A stretch of 64,000 nucleotides of DNA from NCBI GenBank assembly GCA_963575645.1, contig OY754466.1:37542001-37606000 (forward strand). Reading direction: 5' to 3'. The number at the start of each line of letters is the position of its first letter. The first letter of the stretch is position 1. Below are positions 42,301 through 51,284 of the stretch, piece by piece. The position numbers and the translations under genes are program-made. Origin of the DNA: Xanthostigma xanthostigma. Lineage: Eukaryota; Arthropoda; Insecta; Raphidioptera; Raphidiidae. The notes under the pieces were generated by a model. That model ran no database searches. It was given only the letters and a program-made list of their open reading frames with translations, and was not told where the DNA came from.

Positions 42301-43030
42301 AAATAAATAAAATTATCGACCAATTTTTTCAGACTGTTTGTCCAAACTAAAAGAGCTCTTAAAACAAGAATAAAAGAGCACCAAAATAACCATACATACT
42401 CCCTGATAAACAGAACGTTATAACTAAACATAAATTCGTGCATGACCACAAAATTAATTGGGATAGTATAAAAATTTTAGATAATGAAACAACTTTCTTT
42501 AAAAGAGGTATTTCGGAAATGTTACATTAAAGCTCAATTAGATACGGAAAATTTCAGAAATATTTATGATATTATTTTGAAATAATATTTTGTTTTTAGT
42601 GAATTTTTTCTTTCTTTTTAGACACTTAGATATCAATGACTACATATTAAAAATTGTTTGTTATAAATTTTCTATTAATATTTCAAAAATAAAAAATTCA
42701 ATCTTTATTCTATTAGAAAATAAGTTAGATAGTAATTATTACTTCCATGAAAATAATAATAGTTTATTACTTGCACGAAAATACAGTTATTTATAAACAA
42801 ACAAAATACACATAAATGAAAGTATATAGGTTCCTTCCAAGGACAACCATTCATTTTTATATTTTTGAGATTATTTCTGAAGAAAATCCAAATCTGGACC
42901 GAAACGTCATCTATTGAGTTATTCAATTATAATTTATAATTTTTTGTCAATATACAGTCTGAAAAAATTGGTCGATAATTTTATTTATTTGAAGAGTTCC
43001 ATTCAGGCGTCAATCTAAGATTTGGATTAC
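42301..43030 (+). mobile_element. Penelope-like element remnant
   Basis: An ORF remnant (42336-42586) is bracketed by inverted copies of the terminal sequence (AAATAAATAAAATTATCGAC at 42303 and GTCGATAATTTTATTTATTT near 42973). After an AT-rich stretch, CTGAAGAAAATCCAAATCTG and GACCGAAACGTC at 42876-42910 form a hammerhead-type core. This copy ties the non-coding repeats at 1430, 17110, 49470 and 63898 to a Penelope source. Confidence 0.7.
42336..42586 (+). pseudogene. C-terminal remnant of a Penelope polyprotein (GIY-YIG endonuclease region)
   Basis: Read across two frameshifts, this encodes KTRIKEHQNNHTYSLINR, then TKHKFVHDHKINWDSIKIL followed by DNETTFFKRGISEMLH, then a short tail (LDTENFRNIYD). 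The pattern R..EH...H....H.I.WD..KILD.E....KR...EMLHI is the C-terminal part of the GIY-YIG endonuclease domain in Penelope-like elements, where it nicks target DNA. The reverse transcriptase part is absent. Frame changes lie near 42417 and 42526. Non-functional. The family identification is from recalled conserved residues, not a search. Confidence 0.68.
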
Positions 43031-43348
43031 TTACGTTTTGTTTATCAAGTATTTATTAAATTCCTTAAAAATAAAGAAAAATATTGTATTCTTTTAGTAT
43101 TTCTATCATAGAAACTACCACTCGTTAAAATTTGAATACAACATCCCTCTACAAGCAAATATGAGCGTGTTAAAAAGAAGTATAATGTGATAGACGTCAT
43201 TACAAAAAAAAAAACGCAAAAAATAATATCGATGTATCCCGAAGAACAACATCGATATTTTTCAACATCGACCTTTTTTGTTAATCACTTTTATTGTTTA
43301 CTAAAAAATAGAAATGGAAAACGAATTCGCTTAACAGAATTCCAGCAC
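43031..43348. other. AT-rich spacer
   Basis: Contains a small ATATCGATGT/ACATCGATAT inverted pair near 43230-43260, otherwise nothing. Confidence 0.35.
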
Positions 43349-43568
43349 TAGTGATGTAATGAATATTCGCATTAATGCAATCGAAAAATTCATGCAAATA
43401 TTTAGCCAATATTAGAATCAGAAAAAATATTTTTTGACAAAAAACATTAATTTCATAGCAGTTTTAAGACAAAAATTTTTCTTACACCTTTCTTAAAAAA
43501 TAATTAAATTTTTCGTGCAGGTAACCTTGAAATTATATCTTAATCGGCCTTTACTTTAACATCTATAT

Positions 43569-44189
43569 TCTATACTAATATATAAAGCTGTAGAGTTTGT
43601 TTGTTTGTTTGTTTCTTTGAACGCGCTAATCTCAGGAACTACTGGTTCAAATTGAATTTTTTTTTTTGTTGGATAGCCCATTTATCGAGGAAGGCTATAG
43701 GCTATATAAAATCAGGCTACGACCATTAGGAGCGGAGCATTAATGAAAATTGTTGCAAAATGTATCTCAAAAATAAGCTTCTATTCAGGTGAAATGCACT
43801 AACTAAATAAACTCATATTAGCGCTGCCAGAATACAACGCCGGCTAGCTCAATCGGTAGAGCACACGACTGTCAATTTCAGGGTCGTGGGTTTGACCCCT
43901 ACGTTGGGCGAATATATTTTTATTTTTTTTTATTTTCTACATTGCTTTCTTCTAAGGCTTACATTTAAATTTATTTTAATTTTATATAATTAATTAAACA
44001 AAAAATTATTAGTTAAAAAAAGTATAAATACTGCTTTTTATCGACAAAAACTTTCGAACGGTAACTCCGATCATCATGAAATTTGGACACAACATTCATC
44101 TCGGTAAACTAAGATGAATGTGTGTACTCATGTTCCTCCCTTCTCCATTCGTTCTTTTACACCCGGGTGAATCCGGGCGGGACCGCTAG
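43569..44189 (+). mobile_element. Non-autonomous Helitron carrying a tRNA-like core (copy 3)
   Basis: Begins TCTATACTAATATATAAAGC and ends GGGCGGGACCGCTAG before T, with the ACACCCGGGTGAATCCGGGC hairpin. 621 bp. It is closely similar to 32134-32753 through most of its length. Confidence 0.82.
43838..43910 (+). repeat. tRNA-like sequence inside Helitron (copy 3)
   Basis: 73 bases: GCCGGCTAGCTCAATCGGTA gives an intact A box region, then GAGCACACGACTGTCAATTT, GGGTCGTGGGTTTGACCCCT and ACGTTGGGCG. It is one of the two copies closest to tRNA-Lys at the acceptor and D arms. Confidence 0.68.
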
Positions 44190-44371
44190 TCAGGTAATAA
44201 AGCTTTAGACTTAATATTAAAAAGCAACCTAGTACCCAGAACCAATACAAATGTGTGGGTGCGACTTGACAGACAATCAGCTGTCAAATTTTAACTTTGG
44301 ACAAATATAGCGCCAGATTTTATAACTGAATATTCGCGAATGTATAAAAATTGGCATTCGTTACATCACTA

Positions 44372-44850
44372 GAAACATTGCATACATAACATATGCATCA
44401 GTAAAAAAGAACAACAGTCCTTGTTTCTAAATGCAATTAGCGATAATAACAACAGTTCAGCAATTAGAACCATAAAACTCGTTTCTCGCAGATGCAGTTG
44501 CATATAGCATGTTCAAAAATCACCATATTATGGACCGCTGTTGGTATAGTGCCCGCGGTGAGAGTTGAAGCCAGGCACGTACGTCATCAATAATATGGTA
44601 GTGAACGCCTTCTTGCCCGCAGACAGTGGCGTGTGGAATAAATTCGACATATCCATTTATAGCAGTAGAATAAAACTAAACACTCGACGCACATGGATCT
44701 TCGAAACAGCCAATAGCAAGGTAGAAGGCGGGCGCAATGCGTTCACGTCACTATGACGCGGTGGCTTTATCTTTCGCCGCAGCTATTCTATTTTTATAGG
44801 GTTCCGTAACGAAATTGTTCGTCCATCCCGTTAAAAAAAAGTATTCGCAT
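44372..44850. other. Spacer, locally GC-richer
   Basis: The segment 44520-44780 is less AT-rich and has an open frame (44565-44756) without a recognisable domain. A promoter or exon is possible but unsupported. Confidence 0.35.
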
Positions 44851-45060
44851 CTGCTGTTCAGGTCTAATGCGCAACTTTTTTCATATTTTTCGTGTGGTGG
44901 GAGCGCATTCGGTGACAAAACTTCGAGATTTTTTAAGAAAATCTACGACATTTTCGTCTAACAATCTATTCGCGTTACATGATCCATTAAAAGCACAAAG
45001 TGTCGAAGCTTTTTCACAATATTGTCAAAGTAATCCCACTTTATTGGTCAACAAAAATGT
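44851..45060. other. Spacer with unassigned frame
   Basis: The frame at 44867-45100 has no recognisable domain and runs into the MITE. Confidence 0.35.
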
Positions 45061-45386
45061 GTTCGCTTCACACGATGTGTGTATTGAAGCTGATTTTTAG
45101 ATGGGTTTGGTCTGCGCGCAATGACAGTTCGAATGTTAACAAAAGTGGACGTTTATTGTCTCTGAACAGAACACACACTATGACGCCATGTTTGTTTGTG
45201 TGACTATGTCGCCCACGTGACAAGATACTGATTGGTTCTTGCTCAAAACAATTAGACAAACAAACACGAAAAATAGCCCCGGTTCCAATTTTAAAATCCA
45301 GATTTAATCACGCACGCGAGCCTCGTAGACAGCGCAAGTTCCAGCAACGATTCGAGCGGCAAAACCAGCCTCATGTGCAGCGGCCT
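45061..45386 (+). mobile_element. Harbinger-like MITE H1, 5'-truncated
   Basis: CTTCACACGATGTGTGTATT, TCTCTGAACAGAACACACAC and the right end CCAGCCTCATGTGCAGCGGC, followed by CT and TTA (45387-45389). It matches 26040-26481. Confidence 0.7.
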
Positions 45387-45444
45387 TTATAATTATACGA
45401 ATTCATTTCTAAATAAATTAGTTGGGTAATAGTTATTGGCGTAA

Positions 45445-45592
45445 CTAGTAGTCTAAGTCATTCATGGCGTGTCATTTTCAGCACGAGTCGTAGGTGCGCA
45501 GGCACGAGCGAAGCGAGTGCATACTGCGCACCGGAGACGAGTGCTGAAAACATCGCGCTGACAGTTCATGACTTAGCCTACAAGTTGCGCCC
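45445..45592. repeat. Hairpin repeat with GAGCGAAGCGAGTGC loop
   Basis: TAAGTCATTCATGGCGTGTC, TTTTCAGCACGAGTCG and GTGCGCAGGCACGAGCGAAG are followed by inverted counterparts (CGAGTGCTGAAAA, TTCATGACTTA). It resembles 10855-11000 in loop and in the following GCGCCCATAATTTTATTCAA. Confidence 0.55.
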
Positions 45593-46000
45593 ATAATTTT
45601 ATTCAACAATTGCGCGTTATTCATGTTTTAATTATAATGAGATGTTGTAAATATCTATTTATTTTTCAATATAAAAAAAACTGTCAATACTAACAGCACC
45701 AAACAGCACGATTCAATGTTTTGGTTTGAGGTTAGCCGGTTATGAATAAACTCCATGTCGAAAACATTTGGCCTCTCAATTTTAGTCTCAATGGGTAACA
45801 ACGGAGTTGTTGTTACCTACTATTTCGTTACGACTCAGAAAATAGTTACGTTTATTTTCATTACTCCACAATGGCCGAGCTAGTAGGAATCTTCATTGAG
45901 TTATGACAAGTAATTGTCACCAGTCGGTAAATGGCTATTTAGGGTTCGGTTTTTAGGCATAATAAAACATGAATAACGCGCATGAGTTGAATAAATATTA
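45593..46000. repeat. Inverted repeat pair, GCGCGTTATTCATGTTTTA
   Basis: TATTCAACAATTGCGCGTTA, TTCATGTTTTA near 45601-45632 is inverted to AAAACATGAATAACGCGCAT, GAGTTGAATA near 45964-45993. It may be the ends of a roughly 400-bp MITE that includes or borders the 45445 hairpin. Confidence 0.5.
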
Positions 46001-46115
46001 ATAAATCATTGGCGACTCAATTTTTTTTTTTTATTATTATTCACTAGCGATCCGGTATGGCTTCGTCGAATTTGTAGATTGCCAACATTTTTTTCGTCGA
46101 CTTACTTTGCAAAAT

Positions 46116-46419
46116 TTATATCCACGAAAAGCACTTAACATTAAAATGGGTATAGTAAGCTATCCTTAAAAGATAGACACATATGCCATCGCGGACATTT
46201 TTCATTGTTTTGTTATATATGTTACCGGCCAAACCCGATTTCAGGACAAACTAGTTTGGCCTAGGCCAAACTAGTTCTACAAACCAGTTTGGCCTAGGCC
46301 AAACTAGTTTGTCCTGAAATCGGGTTTGGCCGGTAACATATATATTATATCTCAAAGGGATTATTTTTACCATCTTCAGCAATCATTGTCATGATTATGA
46401 ATTATACCTATACATATAA
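46116..46419 (+). repeat. 304-bp direct repeat, left copy
   Basis: Starts TTATATCCACGAAAAGCACT and ends ACCTATACATATAA. It is identical by eye to 49151-49454 over all 304 bases, including a 129-bp palindrome. Confidence 0.9.
46215..46343. repeat. 129-bp palindrome, left copy
   Basis: ATATATGTTACCGGCCAAAC and CCGATTTCAGGACAAACTAG are mirrored at the right. The inner part has two copies of AGTTTGGCCTAGGCCAAACT, itself a palindrome, separated by TCTACAA. It can fold into nested cruciforms. Confidence 0.85.
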
Positions 46420-46449
46420 TAGTTCAATCAACGAAGACCAAAAACTGCC

Positions 46450-46704
46450 AAATAGGGGAAATAATTCGTGTAAAAGCGATTTTTGGCATAGTTGTAGGGG
46501 AGGGTGTCTGAAGCAACATACTCAAAGTACTGATGGATGGGGGTGGAGCTAAGGGGTGGGGGGTGGCGTTAAGGTCCCCTTTTAAAGTTTTTCTTATTTA
46601 TCTCGTAAACGGTGGCTCAAAACAAAAAAATTTTTTACTCAAGCAATCTACATAAAATTCTCTACAAAAAAGGTCCTGTACACTTTTTCGGTGGGATCAA
46701 TATT
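46450..46704 (+). repeat. Left long TIR of the nuclease module
   Basis: AAATAGGGGAAATAATTCGT to GGGATCAATATT, about 255 bp, inverted to 48877-49133 with few differences (for example GAGGGTG versus GATGGTG). Confidence 0.85.
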
Positions 46705-46844
46705 TAACGAGATATCAAAGAAGAAAAGTTAATTATGCTCAATTCTCGCGTTTTTACGTATTGGTTCAAACTGCTGGCGCACACAGCACGTTTCTGTAGC
46801 GTCGTCGGCTGCAAGGGACTGGCGCCAGAGGGGGTACAAACTGT

Positions 46845-47482
46845 TATTTTTTAATAACAGTTCCGTTCCGTTCCTGTTCCGCTTACGGAACAGTTCCAAA
46901 AACCTGTTACTTTTTAACAGTTCCAACGTTGGAACCTTGACATTCTCGGAATAGCTAGTAACATGCAACTTATAAAAATTTCAAATTATGAAATGTGTAT
47001 GATTTGTATTTTTTCGTGAATTAATTCTATTATTCAAGTTTAATAATTTAAGGTACCTAATTATTAAAAATATACTTTTACAGAATGTAAGTAACAGTTG
47101 TTCTGCAGAATGCTTATACTATCACAAAATCAAATAATATTATTTCACCACAGTTCAATATTATTCGCGTATGTAATATAAAATTAATAAGCCGTCCAGT
47201 TTTGTCTGAAACTTTGCGACGCATGTTAATGTGATACTAAAATCGACTTTACGTACAATGTACGCTAGGCGTAGGTGAAGAGCATAACTGTTGCAGTTTG
47301 CAAAGTAGGTACAATAATAATTGACAACGGGAACGGAGAATGTTTATTTTATGCAGAAGAACGCCCGTTATGTTATTCGGAACAGTCGAAGCAATGGAAC
47401 AGCCCGGAACAGGTATTTTATTATACTGACAACTGTTCCAATCTGTTCCTCGTTCGAAACCGTTCCAAAATAACTGTTCCTA
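46845..47482. repeat. GTTCC-rich nested insertion (probable)
   Basis: The left edge has TAACAGTTCCGTTCCGTTCC and TTACGGAACAGTTCC; the right edge has GGAACAGCCCGGAACAGG, CAACTGTTCCAATCTGTTCC and AAATAACTGTTCCTAG. Inverted GGAACAG/CTGTTCC motifs at both edges suggest a small DNA element of about 640 bp inserted within the module. Exact termini are unresolved. Confidence 0.45.
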
Positions 47483-47548
47483 GTATTTTGTATCATCTCT
47501 CACTGGCGGCAAGGTCACCGCCAACCAATCACGACGCACACGTGGAGT

Positions 47549-48884
47549 ATGAAATGGAACCCGTCCTCCAACGTTTCTACGATTTGCCATCAAAACATTA
47601 CCTACGTCCAGAAACATTACGGTCCAAACTGTATGGTGGTTTTTGATGGTTACAGTGATGTCAACAGCACTAAACGAGCAGAGCAGAAACGACGAGGTCT
47701 GACTAAAACGTCGGTTGATATTAACTGTAACGAAAATACGATCATCACTGTTAAACAGGAGCATTTCCTCGACAACGAAAAAAATAAAACGAGGCTGATT
47801 CAGTTCCTCACCGAGAAAATGACAGCAGCAGGGATTGAAACAACTGTTGCAACAGGAGATGCTGATGGTACTATTGTCAGATGCGGGTTGGATAAGGCTG
47901 CCATCCATCCAACTGTTGTAATAGTTGGGGAAAATGTCGACTTGATAGTCCTCCTCATGGGATTGGCTCCACCAAATATTAACGTGTTCTTTATGAAACC
48001 AGGGCGTGGAAAGGTGGAAACCAAATTGTTTTCAGTGCGACAACTTCAACAGTTTCCACTTGCCAAGACAATTCTCCTTCTCCACAGCTTCTCCGGATGC
48101 GACACCACCACTGCAATCCATGGAAAGAGCAAAGTGGGAATTGCTAAGCTGTTCACGGATAAACCAGACCTGACCCAAAAAATCTCAGACATTTTTAATG
48201 AGCCTTCAACATCACCTGAGAGTATTGAACAGGCCGGCGAGAAACTGTTTCTGGCCATTTACAAAGCGTCTAACCAGGAACAAAATCTAAATAAATTACG
48301 ATACTCAGCTTTTTTGAGAGCATCAATGAATCCGAAATCAGATCAGGCCACTCTTCGTCCTACCAGAGAAGCTTCAAAGCAGTATTCGTTGAGAGTGTAC
48401 CAACAGGTATCATTAACCACAGAAGTTGTCAAATATATATTAAATATATATTTGAGCTAAATACTTACGTTGATCTTATTACATCTTTTACAGATACAAC
48501 AATGGCTCAGCAAGCCCCTACCACCTACTCAATGGGGCTGGGCCAGAAGAGACGATGGCATTAAAGTCGGTGACAACAAACGATCCTGTGGCACCTGACT
48601 CCATACTCAACAGCATATTTTGCCGATGTAGAACTGGGTGTGGGGTGCGATGCGGCTGCCGGAAAGCAGGAATTGCCCGCTCCAGTGTTTGCGGGGTATG
48701 CTCCAGCTCATGCACTAACGGAGCCCCAATCGAAAACACCGTCGACGATGATGTTGATGATGATATTATGTTAGATTTAGAAGATAATTGGAATTTTTTT
48801 AATACATGCCATACCTACTCAAAGAACTGTATCTTTATTTTATTATTGATTATCTTCTTTCCTTCACGGGTCATTCAATATTGA
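47549..48884 (+). pseudogene. FEN1/XPG (PIN-like) nuclease with cysteine-rich C-terminus, frameshifted
   Basis: Exon 1 (47549-48406) encodes 286 codons. Conserved acidic motifs follow the order of the FEN1/XPG fold: VVFDGY (D33), TGDADGTIV (D104, D106), VGENVDLIVLL (E128, N129, D131) and HSFSGCDTTTA (D185). The usual VG(E/D)DTDLL has become GENVDL, so one metal-binding acid is Asn. A GT-AG intron of 87 bases (48407-48493, phase 0) joins RVYQQ to IQQWLSKPLPPTQWGWARRD. Near 48550 the frame must shift by one base to continue as APDSILNSIFCRCRTGCG, VRCGCRKAG and an acidic VDDDVDDDIMLDLE tail. The frame is open upstream of the ATG for at least 20 codons, so this ATG is not the ancestral start; the N-terminus is missing. 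Proteins of this layout are multi-copy and uncharacterised in many invertebrates (recalled, not searched). Substrate and partner are unknown. Confidence 0.72.
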
Positions 48885-49133
48885 TCCCACCGAAAAAGTG
48901 TACAGGACCTTTTTTGTAGAGAATTTTATGTAGATTGCTTGAGTAAAAAAATTTTTGTGTTATGAGCCACCGTTTACGAGATATATAAGAAAAACTTTAA
49001 AAGGGGACCTTAACGCCACCCCCTACCCCTTAGCTCCACCCCCATCCATCAGTACTTTGAGTATGTTGCTTCAGACACCATCCCCTACAACTATGCCAAA
49101 AATCGCTTTTACACGAATTATTTCCCCTATTTT
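48877..49133 (-). repeat. Right long TIR of the nuclease module
   Basis: AATATTGATCCCACCGAAAA to ATTTCCCCTATTT, the inverted partner of 46450-46704. The pseudogene's terminal codons overlap its first bases. Confidence 0.85.
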
Positions 49134-49150
49134 TGCTTCTTTGAGTGAGC

Positions 49151-49454
49151 TTATATCCACGAAAAGCACTTAACATTAAAATGGGTATAGTAAGCTATCC
49201 TTAAAAGATAGACACATATGCCATCGCGGACATTTTTCATTGTTTTGTTATATATGTTACCGGCCAAACCCGATTTCAGGACAAACTAGTTTGGCCTAGG
49301 CCAAACTAGTTCTACAAACCAGTTTGGCCTAGGCCAAACTAGTTTGTCCTGAAATCGGGTTTGGCCGGTAACATATATATTATATCTCAAAGGGATTATT
49401 TTTACCATCTTCAGCAATCATTGTCATGATTATGAATTATACCTATACATATAA
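49151..49454 (+). repeat. 304-bp direct repeat, right copy
   Basis: Same sequence and orientation as 46116-46419, offset 3035 bases. It continues (ACCTTTCTCTTGAA) into the rest of the Helitron-type host repeat, as the left copy continues outward on the other side. Confidence 0.9.
49250..49378. repeat. 129-bp palindrome, right copy
   Basis: Same palindrome as 46215-46343, with no difference seen by eye. Confidence 0.85.
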
Positions 49455-49469
49455 ACCTTTCTCTTGAAT

Positions 49470-49655
49470 TAAATAAAATTGTCGACCAATTTTTCTCAGA
49501 CCAATATATTGACAAAAAATAAAAAAATAACAAATCAATATAACATAAGATGACGTTTCGATCCGGATTTTTTTATTTTTTGTCAATATATTGGTCTGAG
49601 AAAAATTGGTCGACAATTTTATTTATTTGAAGAGTTCTATTCAGACGTTTATCAA
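49470..49655. repeat. Penelope-like inverted repeat inserted in the Helitron-type repeat
   Basis: AAATAAAATTGTCGACCAAT and TTTTCTCAGACCAATATATT are inverted to AATATATTGGTCTGAGAAAA and TTGTCTACAAT-like sequence at the right (GGTCGACAATTTTATTTATT). A partial hammerhead core (GACGTTTCGATCCGGATTTT, reverse) lies inside. CTTTCTCTTGAAT stands on both sides, like a 13-bp target duplication. Confidence 0.6.
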
Positions 49656-49790
49656 AGATTTGACTTTCTCTTGAATCCCTCCGTCCATTGGTGAAAACCG
49701 TATGAAAATCCGTTTGGTAGTTTTTGAGTTTATCGCGTTCAGACAGACGCGGCGGGGGAACTTTGTTTTTATAACACAAAATTTAAATAT

Positions 49791-50632
49791 AGCACTCATT
49801 TTTATTTCACACTGTATAAATCAAATATTATAAGATACTATTTATATATTAAACCTAACTTGTTTGATATTTATTTATATTGCCAAGAGAAGAAAAGAAC
49901 ATAATATTAGAAATTTACATAGTTATTTTAAAATATCACTAAATTTAATTACACACGACATAATTCAAAATCTATTTTTAACTTCCATGTTCACAATATA
50001 TAAATTGTTTGAAAACAAGAAACAGTTACATATCCCCACTTAAGCGAAAATATATATTATATATTTTGTCAAATATATTAATAATGACGTTTACACTAGA
50101 ATCTAGTGAATATTTATATAGGTGTGAAATGTGTTTTTAAATATTCTCTTTTTAAAATTGTCTCTTAAATTTTGTTTACGAACTATTTTTAACACATAAA
50201 TAACATTAAAGTTTCACTGGCTATTTACAAAAAACAAACTAAAGAGCATAAGAAACTTGCAAAAGTACTAGTCCAATAAATGTGCCAATATATAAACGAA
50301 TTTGTTTTGTAACAAAATAAAAATTAATCTCTTAAAATGATTTAATTTTAGTAAGCCCTAAGCGGGTAATTTTGTTAAAATTTAAGTGTCCTATGGCCAT
50401 ATTCACCGAGCCTAAGTAGTTATTTATTCGGTTCATTTGTTCTTATCCTCAGAATAAATAGCGATATTTCAATTCACCAAGCATAATTATGTTTACTGCA
50501 GGTATAAATCCATTCTGTCTTATTTCCAAGGTATAAATTTTTATTCGCTGATAAAATAATAATGGCCGCCACATAGATCATAATACCTAACCTACAAGCG
50601 TGGAGTATTTTATCTACAGTTTTGTTCTTGTG
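49791..50632. other. AT-rich spacer
   Basis: Very AT-rich. No feature recognised. Confidence 0.45.
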
Positions 50633-51284
50633 AATTACGTATGTGTTGTTTATTAACCTTTTGTGAAGTGTATAGTTGTAAAACATTAATGTTGGTGGAA
50701 GTTTTGTGTGCAATTGGGTTAGGATAAAACATTATTTTTGAAAATTTTTGTTTTCACGTCTACACTAACGCCATCGGTCGGATTTTCGGGTGAACGTCAC
50801 AATATTCAGCAAAAATACTAAAGGCGGCTTTACACAGGTGTAGTAGCTAAAGCAAGTAACTTGAGCAAGTAACTAAATTTTAGTGAATTACCGTTTAGTT
50901 AGTGTTTACACACATTATCAATATTTTTAGTAGCTAAATTAATATTGTTATTGTTATTTTAAATTCCTTCAAAGATCACTAATCAAGTCAACCACACTGT
51001 ACTAAACTGGAATTGTCCAGACGGGTTTAGTGCACGTTTTAGTTGCTACGACGCGTGGTGGGGGACCAACTTGCTTTAGTGAATAGGATGACAAGCCAGC
51101 TACTTGACTAAAACTTTTACTTAAACGCCAGTACTTTACTATACTAAACTGAATGTTCACACAATGCGAGTAGCTAAATTTAATTACTTGCTTTAGTTAC
51201 TTGCTTTAGCTACTACACCTGTGTAAAGCGGCCTTAAGGAGTGTAGTGCAAAGTGTTTTATCCTTCAAATAACTATTTTGAAAG
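50633..51284 (+). repeat. Segment duplicated from or with 22321-22582, carrying a MITE
   Basis: GTGTTGTTTATTAACCTTTT, GTTTTGTGTGCAATTGGGTT and GAACGTCACAATATTCAGCA precede the MITE, and GGAGTGTAGTGCAAAGTGTT follows it. Without the MITE the two segments align end to end. Confidence 0.7.
50822..51234. mobile_element. Harbinger-like MITE with verified empty site
   Basis: AGGCGGCTTTACACAGGTGT at the left is inverted to ACACCTGTGTAAAGCGGCCT at the right, pairing over about 50 bp (AGTAGCTAAAGCAAGTAACT). TAA flanks both sides (50819-50821, 51235-51237). The paralogous segment at 22548-22555 reads ACCAAGGAG where this one has ACTAA, MITE, TAAGGAG, supporting the 3-bp duplication. Confidence 0.85.

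Larger units (their letters stand above)
43349..44371. mobile_element. hAT-like element interrupted by a Helitron
   Basis: TAGTGATGTAATGAATATTC at the left is imperfectly inverted to GGCATTCGTTACATCACTA at the right. Without the Helitron (43569-44189) it would be about 400 bp. The right part matches 12938-13140 in reverse. No 8-bp duplication is evident, so it is either old or the ends are imprecise. Confidence 0.55.
46420..49150 (+). mobile_element. DNA element with 255-bp TIRs encoding a FEN1/XPG-like nuclease (decayed)
   Basis: A 2731-bp module between two identical 304-bp direct repeats. Inverted arms lie at 46450-46704 and 48877-49133. The spliced pseudogene at 47549-48884 encodes a PIN/XPG-type nuclease with a cysteine-rich tail. 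A GGAACAG-rich insertion (about 46845-47482) replaces the region where the N-terminal coding part would be. No DDE transposase, replicase or reverse transcriptase is present. Whether this protein family drives transposition is not known to me; the TIR arrangement suggests it travels on the element. Confidence 0.6.
46044..49790 (-). mobile_element. Helitron-type repeat hosting the nuclease module
   Basis: It opens CTAGCGATCCGGTATGGCTT, the reverse of a CTAGT-type end, after A. At the other side 49655-49790 reads TTGACTTTCTCTTGAATCCC, AAACCGTATGAAAATCCGTT and CAGACAGACGCGG, the usual inner sequence of this family. The reading 46044-46419 plus 49455-49790 gives one continuous repeat. Everything between is insertion and duplication. 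The far end is approximate, and a Penelope fragment sits at 49470-49655. Confidence 0.5.

Noticed and set aside
44565-45100. Host exons in the GC-richer region before the MITE
   Set aside because: Open frames are short, have no domain, and the second runs into a MITE. Composition alone is not enough.
47275-47646. 123-codon open frame upstream of the nuclease pseudogene
   Set aside because: It starts inside the GTTCC-rich insertion and reads the nuclease exon in the wrong frame, so it is a shadow.
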